Positions 17,468-27,676 of a DNA stretch of 56,556 nucleotides are shown here, one piece after another. The stretch covers positions 1-56,556 of the forward strand of contig JAQYRL010000086.1 of the NCBI GenBank assembly GCA_028725765.1, written 5' to 3'. The first letter of the stretch is position 1. The number at the start of each line of letters is the position of its first letter. Under the pieces are notes generated by a model. That model was not told the origin of the DNA. It worked only from the letters and a program-made list of their open reading frames with translations, and did not search any database. The translations under genes were made by a program, and so were the position numbers. This stretch comes from Clostridiales bacterium (GTDB taxonomy: Bacteria; Bacillota; Clostridia; Peptostreptococcales; Anaerovoracaceae).

Positions 17468-18802
17468 TTACAAAAGCCCCAGGATTCTATCTGTCTGGAT
17501 TTTGGTCTCTCTAACAATTTCCTCTATATCCAGGTGGGCAAAATTTCCATCTTGGTACAAAATATTTCCATCGCAAACCGTCATTTTGATATCCGATGGG
17601 TCCGCAGAAAAGACTAAATTGTTAGTAATATCATGAACAGGATTCATGCTCGGAGATGATAAATCAAGTGCTATGAAGTCAGCCCTATACCCAGTTTTTA
17701 TAATACCACAATCCTCTCTGCCCTGTGCGATTGCTCCTCCCCTTGTTGCGGAGTACAAAATATCTTTTGGTGATACTAGAGTCGGATCTAATGATCTCAC
17801 TTTCGCAAGAAGTCCAGAAAGCTTCATAGTTTCAAAAAAGTTTAAACTATTATTTGAAGCAACGCTATCTGTACCAAGCGTAACATTTATCCCTTTTTCG
17901 AGCATATCGTAGTATGGCGCAATACCGCTTGCCAATTTGCAATTACTCTGAGGATTATGTGACACATTAACTTTCTTGTCCCTTAATATGTCCATATCTT
18001 CTTCACTTATCCAAACACAGTGAGCTGCTACGGTTGGAACATCAAAGAGTCCGCAGTCGTCAAAATATTTGCAAGGTGTAACGCCCCTCTTTTCAATGCA
18101 ATCTTGATGTTCCTTTTGAGTCTCTGAAAGGTGAATGTGCATCCTCATATTTTGTTCTTTAGCAAATTCAGCTAAACTCCTCACAGTGGCCTCATCGCTT
18201 GTATATTCTCCGTGTATGCTGGCTTCGATTATGATTCTTCCATCCTCAATACCGTTTAAATCTTCAAAGGCCTTCTTCATTTCACCCACGGACTCCATGT
18301 CTTCAAACTTGCTCTGGTCAAAATTCACAAGCGCCCTTGATATATTTCCCTTTACTTTAGCATCTTTGTATGCCCTTACCATGTCAGATGTAAAATAATA
18401 CATATCAGATGTTGAAACTATGCCGTTCTTAATCGATTCCGCCATTGAAAGTAAAGTGCCCCAGTATATACTATCTGAATTTAGATGAGCTTCAAATGGC
18501 CATATTTTATTATTTAACCAATCGTCAAGTGCCATGTTCTCTCCGAAGCCTCTCATCAGACTCATGGGTGAGTGAGCATGCGTGTTGTAAAAAGCCGGCA
18601 TTATCAAAAGTCCGCTGCAATCGATTACTCTATTATCTGTATGGTCTACATGATTTTTAGAATCTTTGTCATCCTTAGCATCTTTAACAACTGTAGAATC
18701 TGTGTCTTCAAACTCAGCAAACCGCCCTGCCTTGACAGTCAAATATTTTGTTGTCGCTATATTAAAATTTTCATCTAAGCATGTAACATTTTTAAGTATC
18801 AT
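17468..18802 (-). CDS. mtaD: Amidohydrolase, S-adenosylhomocysteine/methylthioadenosine deaminase type
   Basis: A 444-residue member of the ATZ/TRZ amidohydrolases. Metal ligands are visible: the NTHAHSPM pair, HIHLSE, AAHCVW and LGTDSVASNN. SMNPVHDI and the deaminase-type GFGENMALDDWL fit MtaD, which deaminates SAH or MTA and would serve the methionine/SAM cycle. Residues about 34-58 form an Asp/Lys-rich, low-complexity insertion (DAKDDKDSKNHVDHTD) in the N-terminal beta-sandwich. The start codon follows the mfd-side stop directly (TAG ATG). Confidence 0.8.
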   Translation of the reverse strand: MILKNVTCLDENFNIATTKYLTVKAGRFAEFEDTDSTVVKDAKDDKDSKNHVDHTDNRVIDCSGLLIMPAFYNTHAHSPMSLMRGFGENMALDDWLNNKIWPFEAHLNSDSIYWGTLLSMAESIKNGIVSTSDMYYFTSDMVRAYKDAKVKGNISRALVNFDQSKFEDMESVGEMKKAFEDLNGIEDGRIIIEASIHGEYTSDEATVRSLAEFAKEQNMRMHIHLSETQKEHQDCIEKRGVTPCKYFDDCGLFDVPTVAAHCVWISEEDMDILRDKKVNVSHNPQSNCKLASGIAPYYDMLEKGINVTLGTDSVASNNSLNFFETMKLSGLLAKVRSLDPTLVSPKDILYSATRGGAIAQGREDCGIIKTGYRADFIALDLSSPSMNPVHDITNNLVFSADPSDIKMTVCDGNILYQDGNFAHLDIEEIVRETKIQTDRILGLL

Positions 18803-21800
18803 CTAGTTTACCTGCTCTCTTTCAAATTTGGGCTCACTGCTGCCCGGTCTGAGTATCTTCATTAGGGAAAGAAGTTTTTCAAGTTTGTCCTTCTTAGTCA
18901 CCTTCAGGCGTAGTCTCGGCTGGGTTCCAACGTTTATTATAAGGTCGTAGCCGAATTTAGCAGATGCCATTGCAAGATTTTCCGCTTTCAAAAGATTTTC
19001 CTTTTCAAGAACAACTACGACAGTTCCTCTTTCCTCATAAATTCTGGATGTTCCTATTGCTTCTGCCAAACTCCTTATATAATTCAAATACATTATGTTT
19101 TCAGTTTCTTTGGGGATATCACCGAATCGATCTATAAATTCATCCATAATATCGGATAGTTCCTCATCATTAGTAATGCCTGCACATTTTTTGTACATTT
19201 CCATTTTGAGTTCTTCTTCAGCAATGTACCAATACGGTATGATTGCAGAGACATTGAGGTCAATTTTTAGGTCCTCGGATTTCTCCTTAACTACCTCGCC
19301 TCTGAGCGCCCTAACGGCATCATCGACAAGTCTGCAATAAAGTTCATATCCGATGTTCATCATGTGTCCGCTTTGCTGCGATCCGAGCAAATTTCCCGCG
19401 CCCCTGATTTCAAGATCTCTCATAGCAATTTTAAAGCCCGAGCCAAATTCTGTAAAGTCCTTGATTGCCTTTAATCTCTTCGCAGCCGCTTCACTTAGTG
19501 ATTTACCTCGCCTATACATCAGGTATGCGTATGCTGTTCTTGTAGATCTTCCAACCCTTCCTCTAAGCTGATATAGCTGAGAAAGGCCTAGTTTATCAGC
19601 ATTCAAAATAATCAGTGAATTGGCGTTCGGTATATCGATTCCTGTTTCAATTATGGTTGTACAAACCATGACATCTGCCTCGCCTGCGACAAAGTTCATC
19701 ATCACATCTTCAAGAGAGTGTTCCTTCATTTGGCCATGAGCGATAACCACCTTGGCATCAGGTACGATTTTTCTGATTCTCTCTGCAAGAGACAAAATTC
19801 CCTTGACCCTATTATATACTACAAAAACTTGTCCCCCTCTTGCAAGTTCTCTATGTATTATGTCTTTAATTAAAAAATCGTCTTCTTCGACAACATAGGT
19901 CTGGACGGGCATTCTATCTTGTGGAGGCTGAGATATGAGGCTCATCTCCTTGATGCCTGAAAGGCTCATGTTTAACGTCCTTGGAATCGGTGTTGCTGAT
20001 AGGGTTAAAACATCTACATTTACTTTTAGTTCTTTGATTCTCTCTTTGTGTGCGACTCCAAATCGCTGCTCTTCGTCAACTACAAGTAGCCCTAAGTCTT
20101 TGAATTTCACATCGTCAGAAAGCAGTCTATGAGTTCCAATCAAAAGGTCAATCTGTCCCTTTGACATGTTTTTAAGTATCTCCTCCTGCTCCTTTTTTGA
20201 CTGAAATCTTGAAATGACAGCGACCCTCATCGGAAATTTCTCAAAACGTTCCCTGAGTGTATGGTAGTGCTGAATCGCCAAAATAGTTGTGGGCACTAGG
20301 ACTACGGCTTGTTTACCATCTGCGATGCATTTGAAAATCGCCCTTGCTGCAACTTCGGTTTTTCCAAAGCCTACATCTCCGCAGAGCAGTCTATCCATGG
20401 CAAAGTCCTTCTCCATGTCGCCCTTGATTTCTTCAGTTGCTACGAGCTGGTCCTCTGTTTCTGCAAATGGGAAGGAGTCTTCGAACTCCTTCTGCCAAGG
20501 CGAGTCAGGGCCGAACGCATACCCCTGGCGGCCCTGACGCTTGGCGTAAAGCTCAAGCAGCTGGCCCGTCATCTCAGCAATAGCCAGCTTCGCCTTGGCC
20601 TTGGTCGCCTTCCAGTCACCCCCAGACAATTTATTTATCTTCGGCTTAATATCCTCTGCTCCTACATATTTTTGTAGAAATCCCATCTGGTCAACAGGAA
20701 CAAAAAGTCTGTCCGTACCTGCATATTGTATGAGCAAATAATCCTTCTTCTCTCCTTCAACAACCACTTGCTCCATGCCTTTAAATAAACCTATTCCGTG
20801 GTTCTCATGCACAATGTAGTCGCCCGGCTTTAATTCTGAAAAAAATACGGCTTTTTCCTTGCTTGATGCCTTTCTCTTTTTTACAGTCTTTACTTTGCCT
20901 AAAATGTCGAACTCTGATATATATACAAGTTTTTCCTCATAAAACTCAGAACCTCGCGAAATATTACCATTATGGAATTCTATGTTTAGATCTGAAATGT
21001 GGTTTTCATTGAGAAATTCTTTGATAGAATTGAGTTTTATCTCATCCCCGATGACAATAGACACTCTGTATCCGGATTCAAGGTATTTTGTGACACCGTC
21101 TGCAAATCTATCCATTCTGCCGCCATAGTTTTCCGTAAACCTAACTTTAATATCTTCAAGTTTGGTGTACTCTTGAATATGGTCAATTTTCTTGGTAAAA
21201 GGCATTATAATACCAAGAGCACTGATCTTATCATCACTATAAATATTAAAAAAATCATCGAGTGTCACAAGAAGTCCTGATTCACTCATCACAGCCCTTC
21301 CGGTGCGATAGTATGAGTCGAACTCTCTTTTGTTCTCCTTGTCTTGAGCTTCTATATACTCTTCAACTTTATCTGGTTCTTCAATTAATATGCTGCCTGA
21401 TTTTGGATTGACATAATCCCAAAGAAATGATGTGTGGTCATAAAAATATTGTATATAGTTTTCCATTAGGCTCATACTTGCGAGGGTTTTGATGTGGTCA
21501 GATACTTCCTCTTTTCGTCTTATGAGATTGTCTATTGACTCACCGTTATCATTTGGAAATTTCATTAATTCTTCAATGCGGTCGTCGTAATCGGATATAA
21601 TTTTACGTGCTACCTTGTCGAATTTATCTCGATCCAAATAAATATCTCTAGCAGGATAAATTGTGATTTCATCAAGATTTTGAATTGATCTTTGAGTTTC
21701 AATATCAAATGTCCTAATTGAATCAATTTCATCTCCAAAGAATTCAATCCTCACGGGATGCTCCTGCGATGGTGAATAAAAATCGAATATTCCCCCTCTG

Positions 21801-22261
21801 CTGCTGAATTCTCCAATGTTTTCGACCATCGACATCGGCTCATATCCGAGCTTTACAATGCTTTTTTTCAGTTCTTCAGGCTTAATGATATTACCTAGAT
21901 TAAGCTTAATTTTATTTTGGTTATATATGCCTACTGGAGGTAACTTCCTCATAAGAGCAGGTGTTGCAGCGATTACAATGATGTCTTCTCCGGCTTCCAT
22001 ACTTTTTAGGATTTCAATTCTCTTAAGTGTATTCTCCCTACTCTTTGCACTGTATGACATGAATAGGTTTTCCCTTGGTGGTATAACAAAAACAGGCTTA
22101 TCACAAAAGAAAGAAATATCACTTGAAAGTGCCATGGCTCTGTTTTGGCTTGATACAATTAGAAGTATCGGCCCTTTTAGTTTATCTTTTTTTATAGCCT
22201 GTGCAATTAAGGGTGCAACGGAACTGTCTGAAGTTCCTATGTAACCAATTGTTTTTTTCAT
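18803..22261 (-). CDS. mfd: Transcription-repair coupling factor
   Basis: An 1152-residue Mfd. It removes RNA polymerase stalled at lesions and recruits UvrA. Domains in order are the UvrB-like N-terminal region (about 1-350), the RNA polymerase-interaction domain beginning [19 protein letters not shown] (about 480-550), and the RecG-like translocase with Walker [20 protein letters not shown] and QLRGRVGRS. The TRCF C-terminal domain is at about 1000-1130. Length matches the family. It overlaps pth by four bases (ATGA). Confidence 0.97.
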   Translation of the reverse strand: MKKTIGYIGTSDSSVAPLIAQAIKKDKLKGPILLIVSSQNRAMALSSDISFFCDKPVFVIPPRENLFMSYSAKSRENTLKRIEILKSMEAGEDIIVIAATPALMRKLPPVGIYNQNKIKLNLGNIIKPEELKKSIVKLGYEPMSMVENIGEFSSRGGIFDFYSPSQEHPVRIEFFGDEIDSIRTFDIETQRSIQNLDEITIYPARDIYLDRDKFDKVARKIISDYDDRIEELMKFPNDNGESIDNLIRRKEEVSDHIKTLASMSLMENYIQYFYDHTSFLWDYVNPKSGSILIEEPDKVEEYIEAQDKENKREFDSYYRTGRAVMSESGLLVTLDDFFNIYSDDKISALGIIMPFTKKIDHIQEYTKLEDIKVRFTENYGGRMDRFADGVTKYLESGYRVSIVIGDEIKLNSIKEFLNENHISDLNIEFHNGNISRGSEFYEEKLVYISEFDILGKVKTVKKRKASSKEKAVFFSELKPGDYIVHENHGIGLFKGMEQVVVEGEKKDYLLIQYAGTDRLFVPVDQMGFLQKYVGAEDIKPKINKLSGGDWKATKAKAKLAIAEMTGQLLELYAKRQGRQGYAFGPDSPWQKEFEDSFPFAETEDQLVATEEIKGDMEKDFAMDRLLCGDVGFGKTEVAARAIFKCIADGKQAVVLVPTTILAIQHYHTLRERFEKFPMRVAVISRFQSKKEQEEILKNMSKGQIDLLIGTHRLLSDDVKFKDLGLLVVDEEQRFGVAHKERIKELKVNVDVLTLSATPIPRTLNMSLSGIKEMSLISQPPQDRMPVQTYVVEEDDFLIKDIIHRELARGGQVFVVYNRVKGILSLAERIRKIVPDAKVVIAHGQMKEHSLEDVMMNFVAGEADVMVCTTIIETGIDIPNANSLIILNADKLGLSQLYQLRGRVGRSTRTAYAYLMYRRGKSLSEAAAKRLKAIKDFTEFGSGFKIAMRDLEIRGAGNLLGSQQSGHMMNIGYELYCRLVDDAVRALRGEVVKEKSEDLKIDLNVSAIIPYWYIAEEELKMEMYKKCAGITNDEELSDIMDEFIDRFGDIPKETENIMYLNYIRSLAEAIGTSRIYEERGTVVVVLEKENLLKAENLAMASAKFGYDLIINVGTQPRLRLKVTKKDKLEKLLSLMKILRPGSSEPKFEREQVN

Positions 22262-22836
22262 TTTCCGCCTTCGGTTTTCTTGGAATTATATTTATTCATA
22301 GCAATGTCGACAGTTTCACCGATCATGCTTTCAATTGCCATAACAGCCTTATCGACTGTCTCCTCAAGAATAGAAACCTCTTCTTTTCTGAATCCTCCTA
22401 TTACAAAGTCTATAATATCTTTATCACCATTTCCGCCTATTCCGATCCTCACCCTTGGAAACTGATCGCTCTTCAACTGATATACTACTGATTTCATACC
22501 GTTATGTGTCCCTGCACTTCCGGACTTTCTTATCCTCAAATGCCCAAGAGGTAGATCAAGGTCATCGTAGATTACTATGATATCCTGAGGATCTGCTTTG
22601 TAATAACTGGCAACCTCTCTCACTGACTCTCCAGAAAGATTCATATATGTCTGCGGTTTGACCAATAAAACTTTTTGGCCGGCAATTCTCCCATCGCCGA
22701 CCAAAGCTTTAAACTTAATCTTATCTACTTTTATATCGTGTTTGGAAGCCAATCTGTCAATTGTGATAAATCCAAGGTTATGCCTTGTATTCTCATATTT
22801 CCGTCCAGGATTTCCCAGTCCGACAATTATATACAT
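22258..22836 (-). CDS. pth: Peptidyl-tRNA hydrolase
   Basis: A 192-residue Pth that recycles peptidyl-tRNA released from ribosomes. It starts MYIIVGLGNPGRKYENTRHN, with catalytic His19 and Asn20, and has KPQTYMNLSG, VIYDDLDLPLG and the GSAGTHNGMKS loop. It lies between prs and mfd, as in B. subtilis (where it is spoVC). Confidence 0.97.
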   Translation of the reverse strand: MYIIVGLGNPGRKYENTRHNLGFITIDRLASKHDIKVDKIKFKALVGDGRIAGQKVLLVKPQTYMNLSGESVREVASYYKADPQDIIVIYDDLDLPLGHLRIRKSGSAGTHNGMKSVVYQLKSDQFPRVRIGIGGNGDKDIIDFVIGGFRKEEVSILEETVDKAVMAIESMIGETVDIAMNKYNSKKTEGGK

Positions 22837-22875
22837 AAAAACCTATTCCTCTAACAATCAAAGAAGCATCAAAGC

Positions 22876-23826
22876 TTAACCAAAAAGCTTGCTGACCGAG
22901 CCATTTGTAAAGATTCTGGTCATCGCCTCTGCAAAAATCGGTGCCACCGACAAAGTAGTAAACTTATCTATCATCTTATCTTTATCGATAGGAATTGTAT
23001 CGAGCAAAACAACTTCTTTGATAACAGATTCCTCAAGCCTCTTGATTGCTGGTCCAGAAAGTACAGCATGTGTCGCACATGAATATACTTCCTTTGCGCC
23101 AAGATCTTTGATTGCCGCTGCAGCATTGCAAATCGTACCTGCGGTATCAATCATATCATCTAGTATAATACAATTCTTCCCATCAATGTTTCCGATAATA
23201 TTCATTATCTCACTCTTGTTTGGTTCAGGTCTTCTCTTATCGACAATTGCGATAGGACAGTCAAGGTATTCTGCCATGTTTCTAGCACGCGTAACACTGC
23301 CGTGGTCAGGAGATACAACAACTACATCATCGAGATTTTTCTCTTTAAAATATTTTGCCAAAATAGGCATTCCAATAAGATGGTCTACTGGAATATCAAA
23401 GTACCCTTGAATTTGGTTAGCATGTAAATCCATAGTCACAACTCGATCCGCACCGGCTGCAACAATTAGATTTGCAACAAGTTTTGATGTGATAGGATCC
23501 CTTGCCTTTGCCTTTCTGTCCTGACGAGCATATCCGTAGTATGGAATCACTGCATTGATTCTGCCTGCTGATGCCCTCTTCATTGCATCAATCATAATGA
23601 GAAGTTCCATTAAATTATCATTTACAGGATCGCATGTAGGCTGAACGATATAAATATCAACACCCCTCACAGATTCCCAAAGGTTTAGAGAAATTTCTCC
23701 ATCGCTAAACTGTGCCACATCACACTTTCCCAAAGGCTTTCCCATAATAGATGCAATCTTCTCTGCTAGCTCAGGATGTGCATTCCCGGTAAAAATCTTG
23801 TACTCCGAAAATGATCCATTTTTCAT
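22876..23826 (-). CDS. prs: Ribose-phosphate pyrophosphokinase
   Basis: A 316-residue PRPP synthetase. It shows [16 protein letters not shown] near residue 40, the [23 protein letters not shown] catalytic stretch (here starting MDLHANQ), the flexible loop [10 protein letters not shown] and the PRPP loop [12 protein letters not shown]. It makes PRPP for nucleotide, His and Trp synthesis. It follows the glmU-type gene by 27 bases, as in Bacillus glmU-prs. Confidence 0.97.
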   Translation of the reverse strand: MKNGSFSEYKIFTGNAHPELAEKIASIMGKPLGKCDVAQFSDGEISLNLWESVRGVDIYIVQPTCDPVNDNLMELLIMIDAMKRASAGRINAVIPYYGYARQDRKAKARDPITSKLVANLIVAAGADRVVTMDLHANQIQGYFDIPVDHLIGMPILAKYFKEKNLDDVVVVSPDHGSVTRARNMAEYLDCPIAIVDKRRPEPNKSEIMNIIGNIDGKNCIILDDMIDTAGTICNAAAAIKDLGAKEVYSCATHAVLSGPAIKRLEESVIKEVVLLDTIPIDKDKMIDKFTTLSVAPIFAEAMTRIFTNGSVSKLFG

Positions 23827-23852
23827 TGTTATACCTCGACTTTCTTGTTTTA

Positions 23853-24557
23853 TTATTTATCTTTATTTTTTCTATAAAGGCCTCTATCTAAAGCCCATCC
23901 TTCAATAACCTTCTGCCTTGCTCTTCCAACGCACAAAGCATCTTCTGGCACATTCTTTGTTACGGTAGTTCCAGCCGCAATATATGCACCCCTTCCAACG
24001 TTTACAGGAGAAACAAGGTTAGTATTACATCCGATAAATGCACCATCTTCAATCGTACTCCTGTGCTTATTTGTACCATCGTAATTTACAAAGACCACGC
24101 CACAGCCTAGATTTATATCATTTCCTAGGTCAGAATCTCCTATGTATGTAAGATGACTAGCCTTAGTACCGTCACCCAGAGTCGAATTTTTAACCTCGAC
24201 AAAATCTCCAATCTTACAATCTCTACCGATTACACTATTAGGCCTCAAATACGCAAATGGACCAACTTTTGTTCCCTCACCTATTTTGCTCTCAAGTACC
24301 ACCGAAGAGAGGATATTTACGTTATCCGACAAAACACTATTCTCTATGCGGCTGTTTTGTCCTATCAGGCAGTTCGCTCCGATTTCAGTTTCTCCTCTAA
24401 TTTGAACACATGGCTCTATAACTGTCCCTTCGCCGATTTTAACACCCTCATCTATAAATACGGTATCAATATCTATGAATACAACCCCAGTCTCCATATA
24501 TTCAATGATTCTCTTTTTGTTTGATTCCCTGTCGTCAAGGTATTCCTGATACGTCAT
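23853..24557 (-). CDS. Stand-alone acetyltransferase half of GlmU
   Basis: A 234-residue left-handed beta-helix protein aligning with only the C-terminal half of GlmU (usual length about 456). It has hexapeptide repeats (IGEGT, IGANC, IGQNS), [11 protein letters not shown], the catalytic-His segment [22 protein letters not shown] (His135, read as two parts) and [12 protein letters not shown]. This half acetylates glucosamine-1-phosphate. The N-terminal uridyltransferase domain is absent: residues 1-25 are an unrelated helical lead. The start overlaps the murC stop as ATGA, so translation is coupled and the short form is genuine. Its place before prs is that of glmU, and the uridyltransferase step must be supplied elsewhere. 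Confidence 0.88.
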   Translation of the reverse strand: MTYQEYLDDRESNKKRIIEYMETGVVFIDIDTVFIDEGVKIGEGTVIEPCVQIRGETEIGANCLIGQNSRIENSVLSDNVNILSSVVLESKIGEGTKVGPFAYLRPNSVIGRDCKIGDFVEVKNSTLGDGTKASHLTYIGDSDLGNDINLGCGVVFVNYDGTNKHRSTIEDGAFIGCNTNLVSPVNVGRGAYIAAGTTVTKNVPEDALCVGRARQKVIEGWALDRGLYRKNKDK

Positions 24558-25942
24558 TTATCAGCCTCCAAAATCATATTTCCAATCTTGAAAACATCTC
24601 CTGCTCCCATCGTAATCACAAGGTCTCCAGGTTCTGCCTCGGTTTTAATTACTTCAGCAATCTCATCAAAATCCTTAATATATCTGACATCTTTTCCTGG
24701 ATGTGTCTTCTTGATAGTTTCAGCCAACTTATCTGAAGATATCTTGTATATGTTTTTCTCCCTAGCAGCGTAAATATCAGTTAAGATCAAAACATCGGTA
24801 TTCTCAAATGCGTAAGCAAATTCATCGAATAGTGCAAGCGTCCTCGTATATGTATGCGGCTGAAAAATCGTCCAAATTTTTCCGTGTGGCAACTTAACAG
24901 CGGCATCGAGAGTAGCCTTTATCTCTGTAGGATGGTGTGCATAGTCGTCAACTATTTTTACCTCGTTTGATGTCAAGCCCTTTACGTCAAATCTCCTCTG
25001 AGTTCCCTTGAAGCCTTTGATGTTTGCGATGATATCCTCTGGTGGGACTCCGAGCTGGTGGCAACAAGCAAAAGCAGCTGTTGCGTTCAAGATATTATGT
25101 TCTCCTGGCATCGAAATTTCCATAGTTCCAAGGCTTTCTCCATCCTTGAAAATCTGAAAACTAGGCATTCCAAGCTTGCTGAATTTGACATTTCTGATAG
25201 AATACGTACTTCCTTTGCCATATCCATATGTAATCGCTGATGGAATGTCCTCAAGCACCTGATTAACAAAAGGATTTGCATCATAAGCAATGATCATACC
25301 GTTTTCCGGAAGTTTCTTAGTAAAGGACTTGAAAGACCTTACTATGTGTTTGATATCCTTAAAATAGTCCATGTGATCAGAGTCAATGTTCAAAATGACC
25401 TCAATCCTCGGTCTAAGTTCAAGAAAACTGTCCCTGTATTCACATGCTTCAGTCACAAAATATTCGCCTTTTCCGACTTTGACGTTACCGCCTATCTCCT
25501 TTAGGTTGCCGCCAACAAGTATGGTCGGATCAAGGCCTGCTCTCTCTAAAATTAAAGAAACCATAGATGTCGTAGTAGTTTTTCCATGTGTACCGCTGAT
25601 GGCTATCGAGTTTTCAAACTCCTTCATCAGTACCCCAAGAATCTCCGCCCTTGTGTACATAGGAATTCCAAGTTCTTTTGCTCTAACGATCTCCGGGTTT
25701 TCGTCAGCGATTGCTGAAGAATATATCACAAGATCAGCGTGTTCCACATTCTCACGTCTATGGCTCAAAAATATTTCTGCTCCCTCATCTCTGAGGCGAT
25801 TTATTATTTCGTTTTCATTCATATCGGAACCAGTAACTCTGTCACCCCGTGCAAGCAAGATTGATGCAATTGCAGAGAGTCCGACTCCTCCAATCCCAAT
25901 ACAATGAATATTTTTATAATCAGATAATTTAATTTCCGTCAC
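24554..25942 (-). CDS. murC: UDP-N-acetylmuramate-L-alanine ligase
   Basis: A 462-residue Mur ligase adding L-Ala to UDP-MurNAc. It shows IHCIGIGGVGLSAIA (nucleotide-binding), the ATP loop SGTHGKTTTTSM, ILNIDSDHMDYF and DDYAHHPTEI. The GTG start at 25942 is chosen because GGAGGAG lies four bases before it and the family begins just there; the frame extends 40 codons further without a ribosome binding site. It is the first gene of the murC-glmU'-prs-pth-mfd run and diverges from purR. Confidence 0.95.
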   Translation of the reverse strand: MTEIKLSDYKNIHCIGIGGVGLSAIASILLARGDRVTGSDMNENEIINRLRDEGAEIFLSHRRENVEHADLVIYSSAIADENPEIVRAKELGIPMYTRAEILGVLMKEFENSIAISGTHGKTTTTSMVSLILERAGLDPTILVGGNLKEIGGNVKVGKGEYFVTEACEYRDSFLELRPRIEVILNIDSDHMDYFKDIKHIVRSFKSFTKKLPENGMIIAYDANPFVNQVLEDIPSAITYGYGKGSTYSIRNVKFSKLGMPSFQIFKDGESLGTMEISMPGEHNILNATAAFACCHQLGVPPEDIIANIKGFKGTQRRFDVKGLTSNEVKIVDDYAHHPTEIKATLDAAVKLPHGKIWTIFQPHTYTRTLALFDEFAYAFENTDVLILTDIYAAREKNIYKISSDKLAETIKKTHPGKDVRYIKDFDEIAEVIKTEAEPGDLVITMGAGDVFKIGNMILEADK

Positions 25943-25976
25943 TTTACTCCTCCAAAGTTTCTGTCTTGACAGCACT

Positions 25977-25982
25977 ATTATA
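25977..25982 (-). promoter_or_regulatory. -10 element of the murC promoter
   Basis: The minus strand reads TATAAT, 35 bases upstream of the murC start. A -35 hexamer is not convincing. The inverted repeat CTGTC-TT-GACAG (25961-25972) sits at the expected transcription start. Confidence 0.4.
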
Positions 25983-26023
25983 GCATATAAGGAGAGGCAT
26001 TTTCCATTTAATAAGGTTTTTTG

Positions 26024-26052
26024 TTGACATTTTTCCGTCTTTTTTCTATGAT
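26024..26052 (+). promoter_or_regulatory. Promoter of purR
   Basis: TTGACA (26024-26029) and TATGAT (26047-26052) are separated by 17 bases, about 60 bases before the purR start. No clear PurBox pair was seen. Confidence 0.65.
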
Positions 26053-26113
26053 AATTAAACAATCAACTAGTCTAAGTTAGAGAAAATCTACGATTTTGCT
26101 ATGGGAGATTATT

Positions 26114-26923
26114 GTGAAAAGATCAATGAGAATATCGGCTATGCTTCAAGAAATGACGGGCAAGCCAAGTCAAATTTTTAATTTTAAATATTTCTGTGAT
26201 AAATATGATATTGCCAAATCGACAGTTAGCGAGGATATCGCCATGGCTAAGGATGCTCTCAAAACATCCGCTCAAGGTGAACTTATAACGATTTCAGGCT
26301 CTCTTGGCGGTGTGAAGTATGTTCCGACAATAAGCGAAGAAATGTCGCAAATTATCCAGGAGGAATTTTGTGAACGTCTTACGGATTCAACTAGAATCTT
26401 AGGTGGTGGATTTCTCTATACTTCTGATATCATGTATGACCTCTCTTTTGTTAGAAACTTAGGCAGGATTTTTGTAACAAAATTCAAGGATTTTGAAGCA
26501 GACTACGTTGCGACTGTTGAAACTAAGGGTATTCCACTGGCTTCAACTATCGCTTACATGCTAAACTTGCCACTTGTCATAATTAGGAGGGAGCCAAAAT
26601 TTTCGGAAGGCTCAACTGTGAGCATTAACTATTTTTCTGGACCTGACCAGAGAGTGCAAAAGATGTCTATTGCCAAGCGTGCCGTAAAACCGGGTTCGAA
26701 AGCTATCGTAATCGATGACTTCATGAGGGGTGGCGGCAGCATCAAGGGGATAAGGGAGATACTAAGCGAGTTTGAAATTGAGACGGTTGCAACCGGAATT
26801 GCAATCATATCTGCAAAACCTGAGAAGAAAAAAGTTGACTCCTTTGTTCACCTTGTGACGCTTGAAGAGGTCGATGATTTTGAAAAGACGATATCAGTTT
26901 CTCCGAATGGTAATATTTTTTAA
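26114..26923 (+). CDS. purR: Purine operon repressor
   Basis: A 269-residue Gram-positive PurR: an N-terminal winged helix (about 1-70, with FCDKYDIAKSTVSEDIA) joined to a phosphoribosyltransferase-like domain with the PRPP motif AIVIDDFMRGGGSIKG. PRPP weakens DNA binding, so the neighbouring prs is functionally linked. The GTG start at 26114 is used because GGGAG precedes it and MRISAMLQEM follows at family position; a TTG six codons upstream lacks a binding site. purR and spoVG together diverge from murC, whereas in B. subtilis they are co-oriented with glmU-prs. Confidence 0.93.
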   Translation: MKRSMRISAMLQEMTGKPSQIFNFKYFCDKYDIAKSTVSEDIAMAKDALKTSAQGELITISGSLGGVKYVPTISEEMSQIIQEEFCERLTDSTRILGGGFLYTSDIMYDLSFVRNLGRIFVTKFKDFEADYVATVETKGIPLASTIAYMLNLPLVIIRREPKFSEGSTVSINYFSGPDQRVQKMSIAKRAVKPGSKAIVIDDFMRGGGSIKGIREILSEFEIETVATGIAIISAKPEKKKVDSFVHLVTLEEVDDFEKTISVSPNGNIF

Positions 26924-26954
26924 GCATACAAATATTTTTAAGCATACAAATATT
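26912..26954 (+). repeat. Tandem duplication of the purR stop-codon region
   Basis: AATATTTTTTAAGCATACA (26912-26930, containing the stop) is followed directly by AATATTTTTAAGCATACA (26931-26948) and a partial AATATT. Confidence 0.8.
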
Positions 26955-26974
26955 AACATTTTTTAACAATTGAC

Positions 26975-27003
26975 TTGAAATTATATTACAATAGTATTAT
27001 ACT
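26975..27003 (+). promoter_or_regulatory. Candidate promoter of spoVG
   Basis: TTGAAA (26975-26980) and TATACT (26998-27003) are 17 bases apart. A leader of about 130 bases follows, with a small stem TAGCGA/TCGCTA near 27022-27041. Confidence 0.55.
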
Positions 27004-27140
27004 ATAGCAAAGTACACTTAAATAGCGATGTTCATGTCGCTACTTGTATTGACAATTAAAATGTGAAATATGGTTACTCCCTCTAATTTGTGAAGGGTTT
27101 ACGCCATAAATAAATGAAGTAGAAAGGAATATGTACTTAA

Positions 27141-27425
27141 ATGCAAATTACAGATGTTAGAATCAGAAAGGTTTCGACCGAAGGAAGAATGAAGGCAGTA
27201 GTTTCAATTACCATTGACGATGTGTTTGTAGTACACGACATCAAGATTATTGAGGGAACGGATCATCTGTTTATCGCAATGCCAAGCAAGAAGATTGGCG
27301 ATAAGAATGAGTATAGGGATATAGCACACCCTCTTACTTCTGAGACAAGAAATATGATTAAAGATATCATATTGGAAGCGTACGAGAAAGAGCTTGAAGC
27401 TGAAAATGCAGAAACAGAAATCTAG
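27141..27425 (+). CDS. spoVG: SpoVG family regulator
   Basis: A 94-residue protein starting [20 protein letters not shown] and containing [11 protein letters not shown] and the IAMPSKK segment with YRDIAHPL, all SpoVG hallmarks. SpoVG proteins bind nucleic acids and influence septation, sporulation or surface-component expression, depending on the species; they also occur in non-sporulating bacteria, so the gene does not prove sporulation. Downstream of purR as in B. subtilis. A strong terminator follows. Confidence 0.96.
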   Translation: MQITDVRIRKVSTEGRMKAVVSITIDDVFVVHDIKIIEGTDHLFIAMPSKKIGDKNEYRDIAHPLTSETRNMIKDIILEAYEKELEAENAETEI

Positions 27426-27457
27426 TCTGCATAAGATAAACTAAATATGTTAAAAAC

Positions 27458-27510
27458 ATAGCCGCCCATTCAGTTGATTATGAAACTGAAGGCGGCTATA
27501 TTATTTTGTT
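27458..27510 (+). terminator. Terminator of spoVG
   Basis: ATAGCCGCC (27458-27466) pairs with GGCGGCTAT (27491-27499), with an inner TTCAGTT/AACTGAA stem, followed by ATTATTTTGTTTT. Confidence 0.88.
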
Positions 27511-27533
27511 TTAATAGAGAATCGCAATAGTAT

Positions 27534-27577
27534 AAAACTGCTATAATGATTGTAATATCAACCATTATAGCAGTTTT
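27534..27577. terminator. Bidirectional hairpin between spoVG and the surface-protein pseudogene
   Basis: A perfect 15-bp stem AAAACTGCTATAATG/CATTATAGCAGTTTT (27534-27548, 27563-27577) with T-rich arms in both directions lies between convergent genes. 27578-27676 holds nothing else recognised. Confidence 0.7.
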
Positions 27578-27676
27578 ACCAGCCAGCTCTTTTGGGTTAC
27601 TTGACGAAAGATCATGAGATTTTCTGAAAATTAACCATTTACCTCTTATTCGTCAAACTCATACTAAAATTGAAGT

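Noticed and set aside
22280..24761. Plus-strand frames opposite mfd, pth, prs and murC
   Set aside because: All lie inside genes with clear family motifs on the other strand and lack ribosome binding sites.
25943..26062. Longer murC start giving 502 residues
   Set aside because: The added 40 residues match nothing, and GGAGGAG sits directly before the GTG at 25942.
26096..26113. TTG start of purR six codons upstream
   Set aside because: No ribosome binding site; GTG at 26114 has GGGAG at good distance and matches the family N-terminus.
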